A stretch of 64,000 nucleotides of DNA from Pelomonas sp. BJYL3 (lineage in GTDB: Bacteria > Pseudomonadota > Gammaproteobacteria > Burkholderiales > Burkholderiaceae_C): the NCBI RefSeq assembly GCF_027257975.1, contig NZ_JANZKX010000001.1, positions 186,001-250,000 on the forward strand. Reading direction: 5' to 3'. The notes beneath the pieces are model-generated. The model saw nothing but the letters and a program-made list of their open reading frames with translations. It was not told the origin of the DNA and did no database searches. Positions 33,999 to 44,391 of this stretch are shown here, in pieces; positions within the stretch are counted from its first letter, which is position 1; the number at the start of each line of letters is the position of its first letter. A program made the translations under genes and the position numbers.

Positions 33999-35135
33999 TC
34001 ATTGGGGCCGCAGCGCGAAGAGGCCTCCGTTGCGGGTCACGACCAGGACGGTATTGCCGGCCGCCACCGGCGCGGCCACGATGGCCGAGCCGTCGGTGGG
34101 CAGGCGCAACTGGGTCTTGCCGGTGTCGCGGTTGAGGAAATGGACCTGGCCTTCGAAGTCGCCCACCACCACGCTCTGGCCCAGGACCAGGGGGGCGGAC
34201 AGCTTGCGGTTCAGGAACTGCTCGGCATTCCAGAGCACGTCGCCATTGCTGGTGCGCCAGGCCGTCAGGCGGTCGGAGGCGTCGGCGCCCACGATGGCCT
34301 GGGCATCGCCGCCCACGCCCATCACGCCACCGACGTTGCGGGTCCAGGTGGTGGAACCACGCTCGGCGTTGATGCAGCTGACGGCCGACTGGAAGCCGCG
34401 GGCGCACAGCAGCTCGCCGGTGCGCACCAGGGGGCCGACCACATCCGCCAGGCGCTCGACTTCGTTGGTGCCGCGCGGGTTGGCCACGCTGGCCTCCCAT
34501 CGCACGGTGCCGCGCAGCGGGTCGACGCCGGCCAGGCGCGAGCCCTGCCCGACCACCAGGGTGTCCTTGTAGCTGCCGATGGCACCGGGCTGCAGCAGCG
34601 TCAGGGGATCACCAGGACGACGCAGCTCGAAGAGCTTGCGGCCGTCAAGGGCGTCGAAGGCCAGCACGGCACGGTCGACCGTGAGCACGAAGATGCGCTC
34701 GCCAGCCACCAGAGGTGCCGTCAGGATGGGCACGGACAGGGGCTTGCGCCACAGGGTCTTGCCCTCGTCCAGCGAGATCAGCTCGTTGTCGCGGGTGACG
34801 ACGGCGGCATAGCGGCCATCGCTGCCCACGCCCGCGGCCAGCTTCTCCTTGAGATTGGCACGCCAGACCGCACTGCCGTCGGCCGCCTTGAGGCGCTGCA
34901 CGGTGCCATTGCCGTCGGCGATGACAAAGCTGTCAGACAGCGCGACGACGTTCAGCCCGAAGCGGACGCTGTCCATGCGCTGCTGCCACACCACCTTGCC
35001 GGCGATGCTGGGCGTCACGGCTTCCAGCGGGGCCGGCTTGGCGTCCTTGGAATTGGAGAACAGCGAGCAGGCCGACAGCAGGGCCGGCAGGGTCGCCAGC
35101 AGCAGGCCGCGACGGAGGACTTGCAGGGACTTCAT
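33999..35135 (-). CDS. bamB: BAM complex lipoprotein BamB
   Basis: An outer-membrane lipoprotein with an eight-bladed PQQ-type beta propeller that binds BamA POTRA domains. The ATG at 35135 gives 378 residues; an overlapping GTG two codons upstream is less likely. The signal peptide ends at the lipobox LLSAC with Cys 23. Blade repeats appear as AADGSAVWRANL, SLDEGKTLWRKP, ALDGRKLFELR and RTSNGDVLWNAEQ. It begins 2 nt after the yfgM stop. The yfgM-bamB-der order is conserved across proteobacteria. Confidence 0.94.
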   Translation of the reverse strand: MKSLQVLRRGLLLATLPALLSACSLFSNSKDAKPAPLEAVTPSIAGKVVWQQRMDSVRFGLNVVALSDSFVIADGNGTVQRLKAADGSAVWRANLKEKLAAGVGSDGRYAAVVTRDNELISLDEGKTLWRKPLSVPILTAPLVAGERIFVLTVDRAVLAFDALDGRKLFELRRPGDPLTLLQPGAIGSYKDTLVVGQGSRLAGVDPLRGTVRWEASVANPRGTNEVERLADVVGPLVRTGELLCARGFQSAVSCINAERGSTTWTRNVGGVMGVGGDAQAIVGADASDRLTAWRTSNGDVLWNAEQFLNRKLSAPLVLGQSVVVGDFEGQVHFLNRDTGKTQLRLPTDGSAIVAAPVAAGNTVLVVTRNGGLFALRPQ

Positions 35136-35137
35136 GC

Positions 35138-35833
35138 TCACTTGCCGGACTCCTTGCCCGATTCCTTGCCGGCCTCCGCTGCCGTTTCTTCCGGCACGGC
35201 GGCGCCCAGGCTGGCGAGCTTGGCCTCGACCAGCTGGCGGTAGTCCAGGGTCTTGTCCATGGCCTGATAGGCCTTCAGGTATTCGGCCTTGGCCACCTCG
35301 GGCTTGGACTGCAGCACGGCGATATCACCGCGGCGGTCGGCCACCAGGGCGGAGAAGTCGGGGGTCTTCACCGCGTCCAGGGTCTTGCCGGCTTCATCGA
35401 GCTGCTTGGCGTCGATCTGCAGTCCGGCCAGGCGCAGGCGTGCCAGGTCTTGATAGAGCGCGTCTCCGGCATTCTGGGCCGCCCAGGCCAGGGTGGCGCG
35501 GGCACCGTCGTCGTTCTGCTTGTCGTGCTGCAGGCGGGCCTGCAGCAGCGCGCCCTGCGCGGCAGCCACGGTCGAAGGGAAACGCTCCTTCAGCACGGCG
35601 AAGGCGGCCGTGGCCTTGTCCACGTCACCGGCTTCCACCTGGTTGGACAGCTGCTCGTACAGGGCCGAGGCCTTGGCGCCCTGATCCCGCTGCCACCAGT
35701 TCCAGCCCACCCAGGAGGCATAGGCCAGCAGCACGGCCGTCAGGCCCCAGCTGATGAGGTTGCCCCATTGCTTCCAGAAGGCCTTGAGCGCTTCCAGTTG
35801 TTCCTGTTCTTCCAGATCGAGATGCGACGCCAT
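35138..35833 (-). CDS. yfgM: YfgM-type ancillary SecYEG translocon subunit
   Basis: A 231-residue bitopic protein: a charged cytoplasmic N-terminus (HLDLEEQEQLEALKAFWKQW), one membrane helix (about 25-46), and a periplasmic TPR-like domain made of Ala-rich helical pairs (QVEAGDVDKATAAFAVLKE). In E. coli YfgM associates with SecYEG and PpiD and has been tied to handover of exported proteins. The C-terminal end is Glu/Lys/Ser-rich. It is encoded between hisS and bamB, as in E. coli. Confidence 0.9.
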   Translation of the reverse strand: MASHLDLEEQEQLEALKAFWKQWGNLISWGLTAVLLAYASWVGWNWWQRDQGAKASALYEQLSNQVEAGDVDKATAAFAVLKERFPSTVAAAQGALLQARLQHDKQNDDGARATLAWAAQNAGDALYQDLARLRLAGLQIDAKQLDEAGKTLDAVKTPDFSALVADRRGDIAVLQSKPEVAKAEYLKAYQAMDKTLDYRQLVEAKLASLGAAVPEETAAEAGKESGKESGK

Positions 35834-35872
35834 TGCTTTTGTTCGGTAGGGAATGGGGTGAGTGAGCCGCGA

Positions 35873-37168
35873 TTATGCGTTGCGGAGTTCGTGGGCCCAG
35901 GAAGCCACCTCGGCCAGCTTGCGGCTGGACTGGGCCTGGCCTTCCTCGCGCAGGGGCTTGAGGCCCACTTCGCCGCGAGCCAGTTCGTCCTCGCCGAAGA
36001 TCAGCGCCAGGCGGGCGCCGCTGGCATCGGCCTTCTTGAACTGGGACTTCATGCTGCCCTGCCCCGGGTGCAGCACCACCGAGACTCCGGCCGCGCGCAG
36101 CGCCTCGAGCGCCTGCATGACCTGGCCCAGCCCCTGGGCGGAGGGGACGATGGCATAGGCATCGGGCGTGGGCAGGTCCATCTCGGTGCCCAGGGTTTCC
36201 AGCAGCAGCAGCAGGCGCTCCAGGCCCAGGCCGAAGCCCACGGCCGGCGTGGCCTTGCCGCCGAGCTGCTCGATCAGGCCGTCGTAGCGGCCGCCCGCAC
36301 AGATGGTGCCCTGGGCGCCCAGCTTGTCGGTGACCCACTCGAAGACGGTGAGGTTGTAGTAGTCCAGGCCGCGCACCAGGCGCGGGTTGATGCGGTACTG
36401 CAGGCCCACGGCATCCAGCAGCGCCTTCACGCCGTTGAAGTGGGCCAGCGAAGCTTCACCCAGGAAATCCAGCAGCTTGGGCGCGGCCTCGGCCATGGCC
36501 TGCATGGCGGGGTTCTTGGTGTCCAGCACACGCAGCGGGTTGCTGTACATGCGGCGCTTCGCTTCCTCGTCCAGCACGTCCTGGTGCTGTTCCAGGTAGG
36601 CGATCAGGGCCTCGCGGTGGGCCTTGCGCTCCTCGGACTGGCCCAGGCAGTTGATCTCCAGCACCACGTCACGGCCCTCGACCAGCCCCAGCTCGCGCCA
36701 CAGGGTGCGGGCCAGCAGGATGACCTCGGCGTCCACATCGGGGCCGGCGAAGCCCAGGGCCTCGACACCCATCTGGTGGAACTGGCGGTAGCGCCCCTTC
36801 TGCGGGCGCTCGTGGCGGAACATCTGGCCGAAGTAGTAGAGGCGCTTGCCACCCTCGCGCAGGAAGCTGTGCTCGACCATGGCCCGCACCACGCCGGCCG
36901 TGCCCTCGGGGCGCAGGGCGAGCTGGTCGCCGTTCATCTTGTCCTCGAAGGCGTACATCTCCTTCTCGACGATGTCGGTCACCTCGCCGATGCCGCGCAC
37001 GAACAGGGCCGTGGGCTCCACGACGGGCGTGCGCACGTTCTGGTAGCCGTAGCGCTGCAGCACGCTGCGCATCTTGGCCTCCAGCCACTCCCAGCGCGCC
37101 GACTCCGGCGGCAGGATGTCGTTCATGCCCTTCACGGCCTGGAGGGGCTGCTTCTTCTGATCACTCAT
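35873..37168 (-). CDS. hisS: Histidyl-tRNA synthetase
   Basis: A class II synthetase of 431 residues. Motif 1 is near [18 protein letters not shown], motif 2 is [20 protein letters not shown], and the histidine-specific [15 protein letters not shown] and [15 protein letters not shown] are present, with a C-terminal anticodon-binding domain. The ATG at 37168 opens [20 protein letters not shown]. It lies 19 nt after ispG. Confidence 0.97.
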   Translation of the reverse strand: MSDQKKQPLQAVKGMNDILPPESARWEWLEAKMRSVLQRYGYQNVRTPVVEPTALFVRGIGEVTDIVEKEMYAFEDKMNGDQLALRPEGTAGVVRAMVEHSFLREGGKRLYYFGQMFRHERPQKGRYRQFHQMGVEALGFAGPDVDAEVILLARTLWRELGLVEGRDVVLEINCLGQSEERKAHREALIAYLEQHQDVLDEEAKRRMYSNPLRVLDTKNPAMQAMAEAAPKLLDFLGEASLAHFNGVKALLDAVGLQYRINPRLVRGLDYYNLTVFEWVTDKLGAQGTICAGGRYDGLIEQLGGKATPAVGFGLGLERLLLLLETLGTEMDLPTPDAYAIVPSAQGLGQVMQALEALRAAGVSVVLHPGQGSMKSQFKKADASGARLALIFGEDELARGEVGLKPLREEGQAQSSRKLAEVASWAHELRNA

Positions 37169-37187
37169 GGACTCTCTCGCGGCAGGC

Positions 37188-38483
37188 TCAGGCGTTCTGA
37201 GCGCCGAAACGTTTTTCGATGTAGTTCTCGACCAGGGTCTGGAACTCGGTGGCGATGCCCTCCCCGCGCAGGGTCAGGGCCTTCTCGCCATCGATGAACA
37301 CGGGCGCCGCAGGTGCCTCGCCGGTGCCGGGCAGGCTGATGCCGATGTCGGCATGCTTGCTCTCGCCGGGGCCGTTGACGATGCAGCCCATCACGGCCAC
37401 CTTCATGTTCTCCACGCCGGGGTACTTGGCGCGCCAGATGGGCATCTGGGCGCGCAGGTAGTCGTCGATCTGCTTGGCCAGCTCCTGGAAGGTCGTGCTG
37501 GTGGTGCGGCCGCAGCCCGGGCAGGCCGTGACGCTGGGATTGAAGGCACGCAGGCCCAGGGACTGCAGGATCTCCAGCGCCACCACCACCTCCTGGGTGC
37601 GGGACTCGCCGGGCTGGGGCGTCAGCGAGACACGGATGGTGTCGCCGATGCCCTCCTGCAGCAGGATGGACAGGGCCGTGGCCGATGCCACCGTGCCCTT
37701 GGTGCCCATGCCGGCCTCGGTCAGGCCCAGGTGCAGGGCGTAGTCGCAGCGCTGGCTGAGTGCGCGGTAGACCGAGATGAGGTCCTGCACACCGCTGACC
37801 TTGCAGCTGATGATGATGTTGTCCGGGTTCATGCCCAGCTCGCGGGCATAGCCGGCGGAGCTCAGGGCCGACTGGATCAGCGCCTGGTACATCACCTGCT
37901 GACCGTCCCAGGGGGCGGCGCGGCGGGCGTTGTCGTCCATCATCTGGGCGAGCAGCTCCTGGTCCAGGCTGCCCCAGTTGACGCCGATGCGCACGACCTT
38001 GTCGTACTTCATCGCGGCCTCGATCATCTGGGCGAACTGGCGGTCCTTCTTGTCGCCCTTGCCCACGTTGCCGGGGTTGATGCGGTACTTGGACAGGGCC
38101 TGGGCCATGGCCGGATGCTCGGTCAGCAGGCGATGGCCGTTGTAGTGGAAGTCTCCGACCAGCGGCACGTCGATGCCCATGCGGTCCAGCTGCTCGCGGA
38201 TGTGCGGCACGGCCTCGGCGGCTTCCGGCGTGTTGACGGTGATGCGCACCAGCTCCGAGCCGGCCACGGCCAGCTCCTTGACCTGGATGGCGGTTTCGAT
38301 GACGTCCACGGTGTCCGTGTTGGTCATGGACTGCACACGCACCGGCGCATCGCCGCCGATGGTCACGACGCGGTCGCCCCAGCGCACGCGGGCCTGGCGG
38401 CTGCGGCGTGCAGCCGGCCTGGCGGCCGCGATGGCGTCGAGGCTGTCAGGCGTTTCGGACGGGGTCGTCGGGGTCACACTCAT
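37188..38483 (-). CDS. ispG: 4-hydroxy-3-methylbut-2-enyl diphosphate synthase (IspG/GcpE)
   Basis: The penultimate MEP-pathway step, a reductive dehydration by a [4Fe-4S] enzyme. The 431-residue protein has the TIM-barrel start ([29 protein letters not shown]), RINPGNVG, and the C-terminal cluster ligands in [10 protein letters not shown] and [10 protein letters not shown]. The ATG at 38483 is preferred; a GTG one codon upstream is in frame. The first 30 residues are Pro/Ser/Ala-rich, as often in Burkholderiales. Confidence 0.96.
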   Translation of the reverse strand: MSVTPTTPSETPDSLDAIAAARPAARRSRQARVRWGDRVVTIGGDAPVRVQSMTNTDTVDVIETAIQVKELAVAGSELVRITVNTPEAAEAVPHIREQLDRMGIDVPLVGDFHYNGHRLLTEHPAMAQALSKYRINPGNVGKGDKKDRQFAQMIEAAMKYDKVVRIGVNWGSLDQELLAQMMDDNARRAAPWDGQQVMYQALIQSALSSAGYARELGMNPDNIIISCKVSGVQDLISVYRALSQRCDYALHLGLTEAGMGTKGTVASATALSILLQEGIGDTIRVSLTPQPGESRTQEVVVALEILQSLGLRAFNPSVTACPGCGRTTSTTFQELAKQIDDYLRAQMPIWRAKYPGVENMKVAVMGCIVNGPGESKHADIGISLPGTGEAPAAPVFIDGEKALTLRGEGIATEFQTLVENYIEKRFGAQNA

Positions 38484-38529
38484 CACTTCTTTCAGCTGGT
38501 TCTATTCGGCCGGCATCTGGCGCGCCCGC

Positions 38530-39534
38530 TCAGGGCAGCTCCAGGCGTGCCACGTTGTCACGGGAGCGGGCCTGCAGGTCCACGGCCGCGCCACGCAGGC
38601 TCAGGTGGGTGCCGGACACATTGCCCACGCGCAGCTTGACGGGCGTCTGCACCTGCAGATCGGCCACCTCGCCGGCGCGCATCAGGCGGGAATACTGGAC
38701 CTGGCCCCGGGCGTCGACCACCTCGACCCAGCTGTCGGCGCTGGCACGCAGCACCAGCGGCGCAAGGCCGGCCGTGGCCACGGCGGGCGTCGGGGCCGCG
38801 GACGCGGCGGCCGGCCGGGCTTGCTCGACGGGCGCAGCGGCGGGCGAGGATGCAGGAGCAGGAGCAGGAACGACCTGGGCAGGCGCTACCGCCACCGCAG
38901 GCGCCATCGGGACGGACGCTGCCGAGGCCGGGGCGCTTTCGAGCGGGGCTGAGGCCAGGGGCGCGGGCGTCAGGGTGGGCAGCATCACCGTCGAGGCGGC
39001 ATCGGCAACCTGCGAAGGCGGCGGCCCGAAGGCGGGCTCGCTCGCCGCCGGAGCCGCGGCCGTGCGCCAGCGCGAGGCCAGGTCGGCCGGCATCAGGTAC
39101 ACCGCCGCCGCCGCCGCGAGCAGCCCCAGGGGGGCCAGCACCACCGGCTTGCGCAGCACGGCCAGGCTCACGCCTTCACCGCCCAGGGCCTGGGGCCTGA
39201 AGGGCTGGTTCAGGCCCTTGCTGACCCGTTCCAGGCCGGGCTCCGTGCTTGCCGGCAGCAGCTTGAGGACCTCGGCGGGATCGACCTTCAGCACGCGGCA
39301 GACGGCCTTGGCCAGGGCGCGGGCGAAGGTGGCATCGGGCAGTTCGTCGAGCCGATCGGCCTCCAGCGCCTCCAGGCGCGCCTGAGGCACCTTGAGCGTG
39401 GCGGCAAGAAAGCCGATGTGCATGCCGGCGGCCTCGCGCAAGGCCTTGAGTCGGGCGCCTGCCGTCGTCGGCTCGGCTCGCCTGAGGCCCAGGCCCGCGG
39501 CATCCTGCTCGGGGAACACCTGACCGTCAGTCAT
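38530..39534 (-). CDS. rodZ: RodZ-like helix-turn-helix membrane protein
   Basis: A 334-residue protein. The N-terminal HTH_25 domain (about 24-92, AGARLKALREAAGMHIGFLA; VPQARLEALEADRLDELP) is followed by a membrane helix at about 130-148, a long Ala/Pro/Ser linker (about 155-260) and the C-terminal DUF4115 beta domain (LRASADSWVEVVDARGQ). This is the architecture of RodZ, which links MreB to the cell-wall elongation machinery. The ATG at 39534 overlaps the preceding pilW stop by 8 nt. The upstream pilW and downstream ispG neighbours are the same as in E. coli and Pseudomonas. Confidence 0.88.
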   Translation of the reverse strand: MTDGQVFPEQDAAGLGLRRAEPTTAGARLKALREAAGMHIGFLAATLKVPQARLEALEADRLDELPDATFARALAKAVCRVLKVDPAEVLKLLPASTEPGLERVSKGLNQPFRPQALGGEGVSLAVLRKPVVLAPLGLLAAAAAVYLMPADLASRWRTAAAPAASEPAFGPPPSQVADAASTVMLPTLTPAPLASAPLESAPASAASVPMAPAVAVAPAQVVPAPAPASSPAAAPVEQARPAAASAAPTPAVATAGLAPLVLRASADSWVEVVDARGQVQYSRLMRAGEVADLQVQTPVKLRVGNVSGTHLSLRGAAVDLQARSRDNVARLELP

Positions 39535-40363
39535 CGAAGCGCCCTTCCCGCAGACGCTGGGTCTCCGCCGCATCGGTGAAGCGGCGACGCAGCTGCTGCC
39601 CGAGGTCTTCCACGGCCACGCCGTTGTTGAGCTTGCGCTCGATGCGCAGCTCCAGCCACAGGCTCTGCGCATTGACCAGCTCGGCCTGCGCATTGATGCG
39701 ACGTGCGTAGAAGCGGGCGCGCTCGTACTGCTGCTGGTGGTAGAGCACCTCGGCCAGGTTCAGGGACACGGCGGGATTGGCCGGGTCCAGCTCGAAGGCC
39801 TTGGACAGGCTGTGCTCGGCGGCCGGCCACTCACCGTTGCGGGCCTCGCAGACACCACGCGCCAGCAGGGAGCGGCTCGCGCCGCGGTAGTTGGGCAAGG
39901 CCAGGGCCTGCTCGAAGAGGGCGCGCGAGGCCACCCAGCGGCCTTGCTGGCAGAGGAACCAGGCGTAGTTGTGCATGGCATCGCCGTCGCCGGAGGCCGT
40001 GGCGATGGCGCGCTTGAAGCCCTCCTCCGCCATGGACGTCTCGCCCATCGCGGCATAGACCAGATTGCGCAGGTTGATGGCCTCGCGCTGCTCCGGCTTC
40101 AGGGCCAGGGCCAGCTTGATCTCGTCCAGGGCCGTGGAGTACTGACCGCGAGCGAAGTAGCCCGTCGCCAGCTCCACGCGCACCGCGGCCCGGCGGTCCA
40201 GATCGGTGCGGTCGCTTTCCGTCTTGGGTTCGGCCGAGCTGCCCGAGCCCGTGCTGGCGCACCCAGGCAACAGCAGCGCCGCCGAAAGCGCCAGGAGCCC
40301 TTGCAGCATCAGGGGGCGCAGAAGGGGGCGGGGTTTCTGAAACACGATCGCTGGCGTCATCAT
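39527..40363 (-). CDS. pilW: Type IV pilus biogenesis TPR lipoprotein PilW/PilF
   Basis: A 278-residue outer-membrane lipoprotein (pilF in Pseudomonas nomenclature) that helps assemble the PilQ secretin. A signal peptide with lipobox LLPGC (Cys 35) is followed by at least four TPR repeats: VELATGYFARGQYSTALDEI, EEGFKRAIATASGDGDAMHN, FLCQQGRWVASRALFEQAL, and YHQQQYERARFYARRI. It sits between rlmN and rodZ, the conserved location. Its presence suggests type IV pili, although no other pilus genes are in the window. Confidence 0.92.
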   Translation of the reverse strand: MMTPAIVFQKPRPLLRPLMLQGLLALSAALLLPGCASTGSGSSAEPKTESDRTDLDRRAAVRVELATGYFARGQYSTALDEIKLALALKPEQREAINLRNLVYAAMGETSMAEEGFKRAIATASGDGDAMHNYAWFLCQQGRWVASRALFEQALALPNYRGASRSLLARGVCEARNGEWPAAEHSLSKAFELDPANPAVSLNLAEVLYHQQQYERARFYARRINAQAELVNAQSLWLELRIERKLNNGVAVEDLGQQLRRRFTDAAETQRLREGRFDD

Positions 40364-40383
40364 GGAGGGAGCGTAGCTCGGGA

Positions 40384-41562
40384 TCAGGAAGTGGGCTGCC
40401 CCGGCGCGGAGCTCGCGCCATCGGCAGGACGGTCGGCCGCATTCTTCACCACAACCACTGGCCGCACCATGCGTAGATGCGCGCGGGTGCGATCTTGCAC
40501 CTCTCCGGCCAGCTGGCCGCAGGCGGCGTCGATGTCATCGCCGCGGGTCTTGCGCACGGTGGTGACGATGCCCGCCCGGATCAGCACCTCGGCAAAGGCC
40601 TGCACGCGCTCCTTGGGACTGCGCTTGAGGCCGGACGCCGGGAAGGGATTGAAGGGGATCAGGTTGAGCTTGCACGGCACCTTGCCCTTGAGCAGGCGCA
40701 CCAGCTCCTCGGCCTGCTCGGGCGTGTCATTCACGTGGTCGAGCATGCAGTACTCGAAGGTGATGAAGTCGCGCGGCGCGGCGTCCAGGTAGCGATTGCA
40801 GGCCGCCAGCAGCTCGGCGATGGGGTACTTCTTGTTCAGCGGCACCAGCTGGTCGCGCAGCGGGTCGCTGGGCGCGTGCAGGGACACGGCCATGGCGACG
40901 GGGCAGTCCTCGCGCAGACGGTCCATCATGGGCACGACGCCGGAGGTGGAGACAGTGACCCGGCGGCGCGAAAGCCCGTAGCCGTGGTCGTCCAGCATGA
41001 CCTTGAGCGCCGGCACCAGCGCAGCGTAGTTCTGCAGCGGCTCGCCCATGCCCATCATCACCACATTGCTGATGACGCGGTCCGGCGTGTTGAGGCGCAC
41101 GCGCAGGTGATGCTCGGCAAACCACAGCTGGGCCAGGATCTCCCAGGTCTCGAGATTGCGGCTGAAGCCCTGGTGGCCCGTGGAGCAGAAACGGCAGCCC
41201 ACGGCGCAGCCGGCCTGGCTGGACACGCACAGCGTGCCGCGGTCGTCCTCGGGGATGAACACCGCCTCGACGGCATTGCCCTGCCCCACATCGAACAGCC
41301 ACTTGATCGTGCCATCGGCGGAGGCCTGCTCGGAAATTACCGGCAGCGCCTGGATGTGGGCGCGGGTGGCCAGCTTGTCCCGCAGGGACTTGGCCAGGTC
41401 GGACATCTGCGCGAAGTCAGACGCCCCTTTTTGATGGATCCAGCGGAAGAGCTGGGTCGCGCGAAAGCGCTTCTCCCCCAGCTGCTCGCAGTACGCGGCC
41501 AAGCCTTCGAGATCGAACCCGAGCAGGTTCGTGAGTCCGGGTGGATTGACCGCGTCGTTCAT
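40384..41562 (-). CDS. rlmN: Dual-specificity 23S rRNA/tRNA adenine-C2 methyltransferase
   Basis: A radical SAM enzyme that methylates A2503 of 23S rRNA and A37 of some tRNAs. The 392-residue protein from the ATG at 41562 has the radical SAM cluster motif CAVGCRFCS with C119, C123 and C126, the [16 protein letters not shown] loop, and the catalytic Cys in the C-terminal [20 protein letters not shown]. The 30-residue C-terminal extension is variable. In-frame sequence upstream to 41655 is not conserved. Confidence 0.97.
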   Translation of the reverse strand: MNDAVNPPGLTNLLGFDLEGLAAYCEQLGEKRFRATQLFRWIHQKGASDFAQMSDLAKSLRDKLATRAHIQALPVISEQASADGTIKWLFDVGQGNAVEAVFIPEDDRGTLCVSSQAGCAVGCRFCSTGHQGFSRNLETWEILAQLWFAEHHLRVRLNTPDRVISNVVMMGMGEPLQNYAALVPALKVMLDDHGYGLSRRRVTVSTSGVVPMMDRLREDCPVAMAVSLHAPSDPLRDQLVPLNKKYPIAELLAACNRYLDAAPRDFITFEYCMLDHVNDTPEQAEELVRLLKGKVPCKLNLIPFNPFPASGLKRSPKERVQAFAEVLIRAGIVTTVRKTRGDDIDAACGQLAGEVQDRTRAHLRMVRPVVVVKNAADRPADGASSAPGQPTS

Positions 41563-41772
41563 GGTCTTGCCTCTCAAGGAGTCGCCAGGGCCGCCCGGCA
41601 TGACCTGACCCCGAGGGACAGGACCGCCGGCGGCAGGCCCGTGGGCGTTCTTCATTCAAATGCCGACCGCCCCAGGCACTGCACAAGGCAGCACGGCCGC
41701 GTTGACGGCCTCCTGAGGCGGCTTTGTTGCGACTCGCCCCTTGAGGCTCGCTGCAAGAGGCTTTGGCGCGAT

Positions 41773-42198
41773 TTAGCGGCTGTAGACGTTCATGCCGGGG
41801 AAGAAGAAGGCAATTTCCACAGCGGCGGTTTCGGGGGCGTCAGAGCCGTGCACGGCGTTGGCGTCGATGCTGTCGGCGAAGTCGGCGCGGATGGTGCCCT
41901 TCTCGGCCTTCTTCGGGTCGGTGGCGCCCATCAGGTCGCGGTTCTTCAGGATGGCGCCTTCGCCTTCCAGAGCCTGGATCATCACCGGGCCGGAGATCAT
42001 GAAGTTCACCAGGTCGTTGAAGAAGGGACGGGCCTTGTGCACGGCGTAGAAGGCTTCGGCTTCGCCGCGCGACAGGTGGACCATCTTGGCGGCGATGACC
42101 TTCAGGCCGGCGCCTTCAAAGCGCGAGTAGATCTGGCCGATGACGTTCTTGGCCACGGCATCGGGCTTGATGATGGAAAGGGTGCGTTCGATGGCCAT
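41773..42198 (-). CDS. ndk: Nucleoside diphosphate kinase
   Basis: Transfers phosphate among nucleoside di- and triphosphates through a phosphohistidine. The 141-residue protein begins [20 protein letters not shown] and has the active-site His 117 in NAVHGSD. A strong Shine-Dalgarno (AGGAG) precedes the ATG at 42198. It heads the 16-gene minus-strand run; the 210-nt gap to rlmN contains short GCCTC/GAGGC palindromes but no clear terminator. Confidence 0.98.
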   Translation of the reverse strand: MAIERTLSIIKPDAVAKNVIGQIYSRFEGAGLKVIAAKMVHLSRGEAEAFYAVHKARPFFNDLVNFMISGPVMIQALEGEGAILKNRDLMGATDPKKAEKGTIRADFADSIDANAVHGSDAPETAAVEIAFFFPGMNVYSR

Positions 42199-42257
42199 TT
42201 TTTTCTCCTGGAATCTGAGGCTTGGCAAAGCCGATGATTGTACTGCGTGAACGTGAT

Positions 42258-42274
42258 GGGGCGGTGTCCGCCCC
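42258..42274 (-). terminator. GC hairpin after rluB
   Basis: GGGGCGG (42258-42264) and CCGCCCC (42268-42274) pair around TGT in the 153-nt gap between rluB and ndk. The minus-strand tail lacks a T run (ATCACGTT), so it is a candidate terminator only. Confidence 0.4.
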
Positions 42275-42351
42275 TATTGACTCTTGTGACCGTTTGCCTG
42301 GGCGCCCCTGCGCTGGGTCAAGCGCGCCCGGCAACCGGTCTCGCGAGGAGC

Positions 42352-44391
42352 TCAGCGGCGACCGCGGCCACCGCCGCCACCGCCACCTCCGCGACCACCC
42401 CGGCCGCCGCCGCCGCCGCCGCGGCGATGGAAGGCATCGGCGCCGATGTAGCCGACCGAGGTCTGCATGGGATCCGGCTCGCGGGGACCGCCGCCACCCT
42501 TCTTGCCTCCGCGCGGACCGTGATCCACGGGATCGGGCGCGCTGCCGCCACGGCCGAAGCCTTGCGGGATGCCGCGGGACTTCCCGCTGGCAAAGCGACG
42601 GTCGAAGGTCTGCTCCAGCGGGTTGATGTTGCGCGGGATGAAGTCGTCATCTTCGTCATCGCCGCGGTCGCGGGAACGCTCCTGGGCACGCGGCTGCTCG
42701 ACGAAGCGCTCCTTGCGCTCCGGACGCGGCTGCTGCGCCTCCTGCGGGCGGCTGGGACGCGGCCCCGTGCCCTGGGCGCGATCGCCACGGCGCTTGCCGT
42801 TCTTGCGATCACGTTGCTGCGGCGGCTGATTGCGATCTCCGCCACGCTCGGCGCGCTCCTCGCGCGGGCCGCCGGCCAGGCGGCGGATCACCCGCACGTC
42901 GCCATCTTCCAGCTCGACCCACACGCCGCGCTTGAGGCCGCGCGGCAGCACCACGGTGCCGTAGCGGATGCGGATCAGGCGGCTGACGGTCAGGCCCACG
43001 GCATCGAAGAGCTTGCGCACTTCGCGGTTGCGGCCTTCGGTGATGATGACGCGGTACCAGTGGTTCACGCCCTCGCCGCCGCCGTCCTCGATGCTCTTGA
43101 AGCTGGCCGATTGGCCTTCGATGTCGACACCGGACAGCAGCTTGGCGCGCTGTTCCTCGTTGAGAGTGCCCAGCACGCGCACGGCGTACTCGCGCTCCAC
43201 GCCGAAGCGCGGGTGCATCAGCTGGTTGGCCAGCTCACCGGAGTTGGTGAACAGCAGCAGGCCTTCGGTGTTGAGGTCCAGGCGACCGACCGACTGCCAC
43301 TTGCCCTGGTGCAGCTTGGGCAGGCGGCGGAAGACGGTCGGGCGGCCTTCCGGGTCGTTGTGGGTGACGACCTCGCCCGCGGGCTTGTGATAGGCAATGA
43401 TGCGAGGCGCCGGCGGCTGGATGCGCACCTTGATGGGCTTGCCGTTGACGGCCACGCGGTCCCCGAAGGAGATGCGCTGGCCGATGTGGGCCACCTCGCC
43501 GTTCACGGAGATCTTGCCCTCGGCGATCATGTCCTCGATGTCGCGGCGCGAGCCGATGCCGGCCTGGGCCAGCACCTTCTGCAGCTTGGGCGCATCCAGC
43601 TCGGGAGCCAGCACGCGCTTGGTCTCCTGGCTGGCGACTTCCTCGACAGGCACCACTTCCTCGCCGTCATAGGCGCCGGACAGCAGCTCGGCAAAGCGCT
43701 CGCCAGCCTGGGCCATCAGCTCTTCGGCCACGGGCTCGCCACGGCCGGCTTCGGCGTCGGTGCCCTCACCTTCGGCACCCAGGGTGAACACGGCTTCGAC
43801 AGGGCGCGCCGGGCGCTCGGCACCGCGATCACCACGCTCGGCACCACGCTCACCATCGCGCTCACGGCGACCCCGGCGGCGGTTGCGACGACCACGGCCT
43901 TCCTCGCCGGCATCGCCTGCATCACCCTCGTCGGCGGCCGAAGCCTGTGCCGCGGATTCACCCTCGGCGGGGGCCGCGGGCGCTGCCTCGGCCTGCTCGC
44001 GGGCGGCGGGCTCGGCAGCCTGGGCCGGCACAGCGTCAGCGGCATCCACGACCGCCTCTGCAGCGTCGGCCTTGGCGGCCTTGGTCGACTTGCGGGGCGC
44101 GCGCGCCTTGACCGGCTTGGCCTCTTCGGCTGCGGGCTCGGCAGCGGGGGCTTCCGGCGCGGCCATCACCTCAGCGGCCTGGTCAGCCACCACGGCCTTC
44201 TTGGCGGCCGTCTTGCGCGGCGCTCGCGGCTTGGGCGCCGGAGCCTCGCCTGCGGGCTCGGCCACTTCCGGCGCGGCCACCTCGGCGGCGGCCTTGCTGC
44301 GTGCGGGAGCTCGGCGGCGCTTGGGCGCCTCGGCTTCGGGATTCATCGCGCCCGCGCCTTCGGCGGCCGGATCGGTGTCATGGGCATTCAT
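42352..44391 (-). CDS. rluB: RluB-type 23S rRNA pseudouridine synthase with long disordered tails
   Basis: Makes pseudouridine 2605 in 23S rRNA. At 679 residues it is more than twice the E. coli length (291). The conserved core occupies about residues 265-490: an S4 domain ([20 protein letters not shown]) then [20 protein letters not shown] with the catalytic Asp. The first 260 residues are Ala/Glu/Pro-rich with Lys/Arg patches ([16 protein letters not shown]) and an [12 protein letters not shown] basic run. The last 190 are Arg/Gly/Pro-rich and end in a Gly-Gly-Arg tail. The ATG at 44391 overlaps scpB (ATGA). The tails probably bind RNA non-specifically; that is inference. Confidence 0.9.
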   Translation of the reverse strand: MNAHDTDPAAEGAGAMNPEAEAPKRRRAPARSKAAAEVAAPEVAEPAGEAPAPKPRAPRKTAAKKAVVADQAAEVMAAPEAPAAEPAAEEAKPVKARAPRKSTKAAKADAAEAVVDAADAVPAQAAEPAAREQAEAAPAAPAEGESAAQASAADEGDAGDAGEEGRGRRNRRRGRRERDGERGAERGDRGAERPARPVEAVFTLGAEGEGTDAEAGRGEPVAEELMAQAGERFAELLSGAYDGEEVVPVEEVASQETKRVLAPELDAPKLQKVLAQAGIGSRRDIEDMIAEGKISVNGEVAHIGQRISFGDRVAVNGKPIKVRIQPPAPRIIAYHKPAGEVVTHNDPEGRPTVFRRLPKLHQGKWQSVGRLDLNTEGLLLFTNSGELANQLMHPRFGVEREYAVRVLGTLNEEQRAKLLSGVDIEGQSASFKSIEDGGGEGVNHWYRVIITEGRNREVRKLFDAVGLTVSRLIRIRYGTVVLPRGLKRGVWVELEDGDVRVIRRLAGGPREERAERGGDRNQPPQQRDRKNGKRRGDRAQGTGPRPSRPQEAQQPRPERKERFVEQPRAQERSRDRGDDEDDDFIPRNINPLEQTFDRRFASGKSRGIPQGFGRGGSAPDPVDHGPRGGKKGGGGPREPDPMQTSVGYIGADAFHRRGGGGGGRGGRGGGGGGGGRGRR

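Noticed and set aside
42360-42425. GCC/CCG repeats as a microsatellite or array
   Set aside because: They encode the Gly/Arg tail of RluB; low complexity explains the pattern without a separate element.
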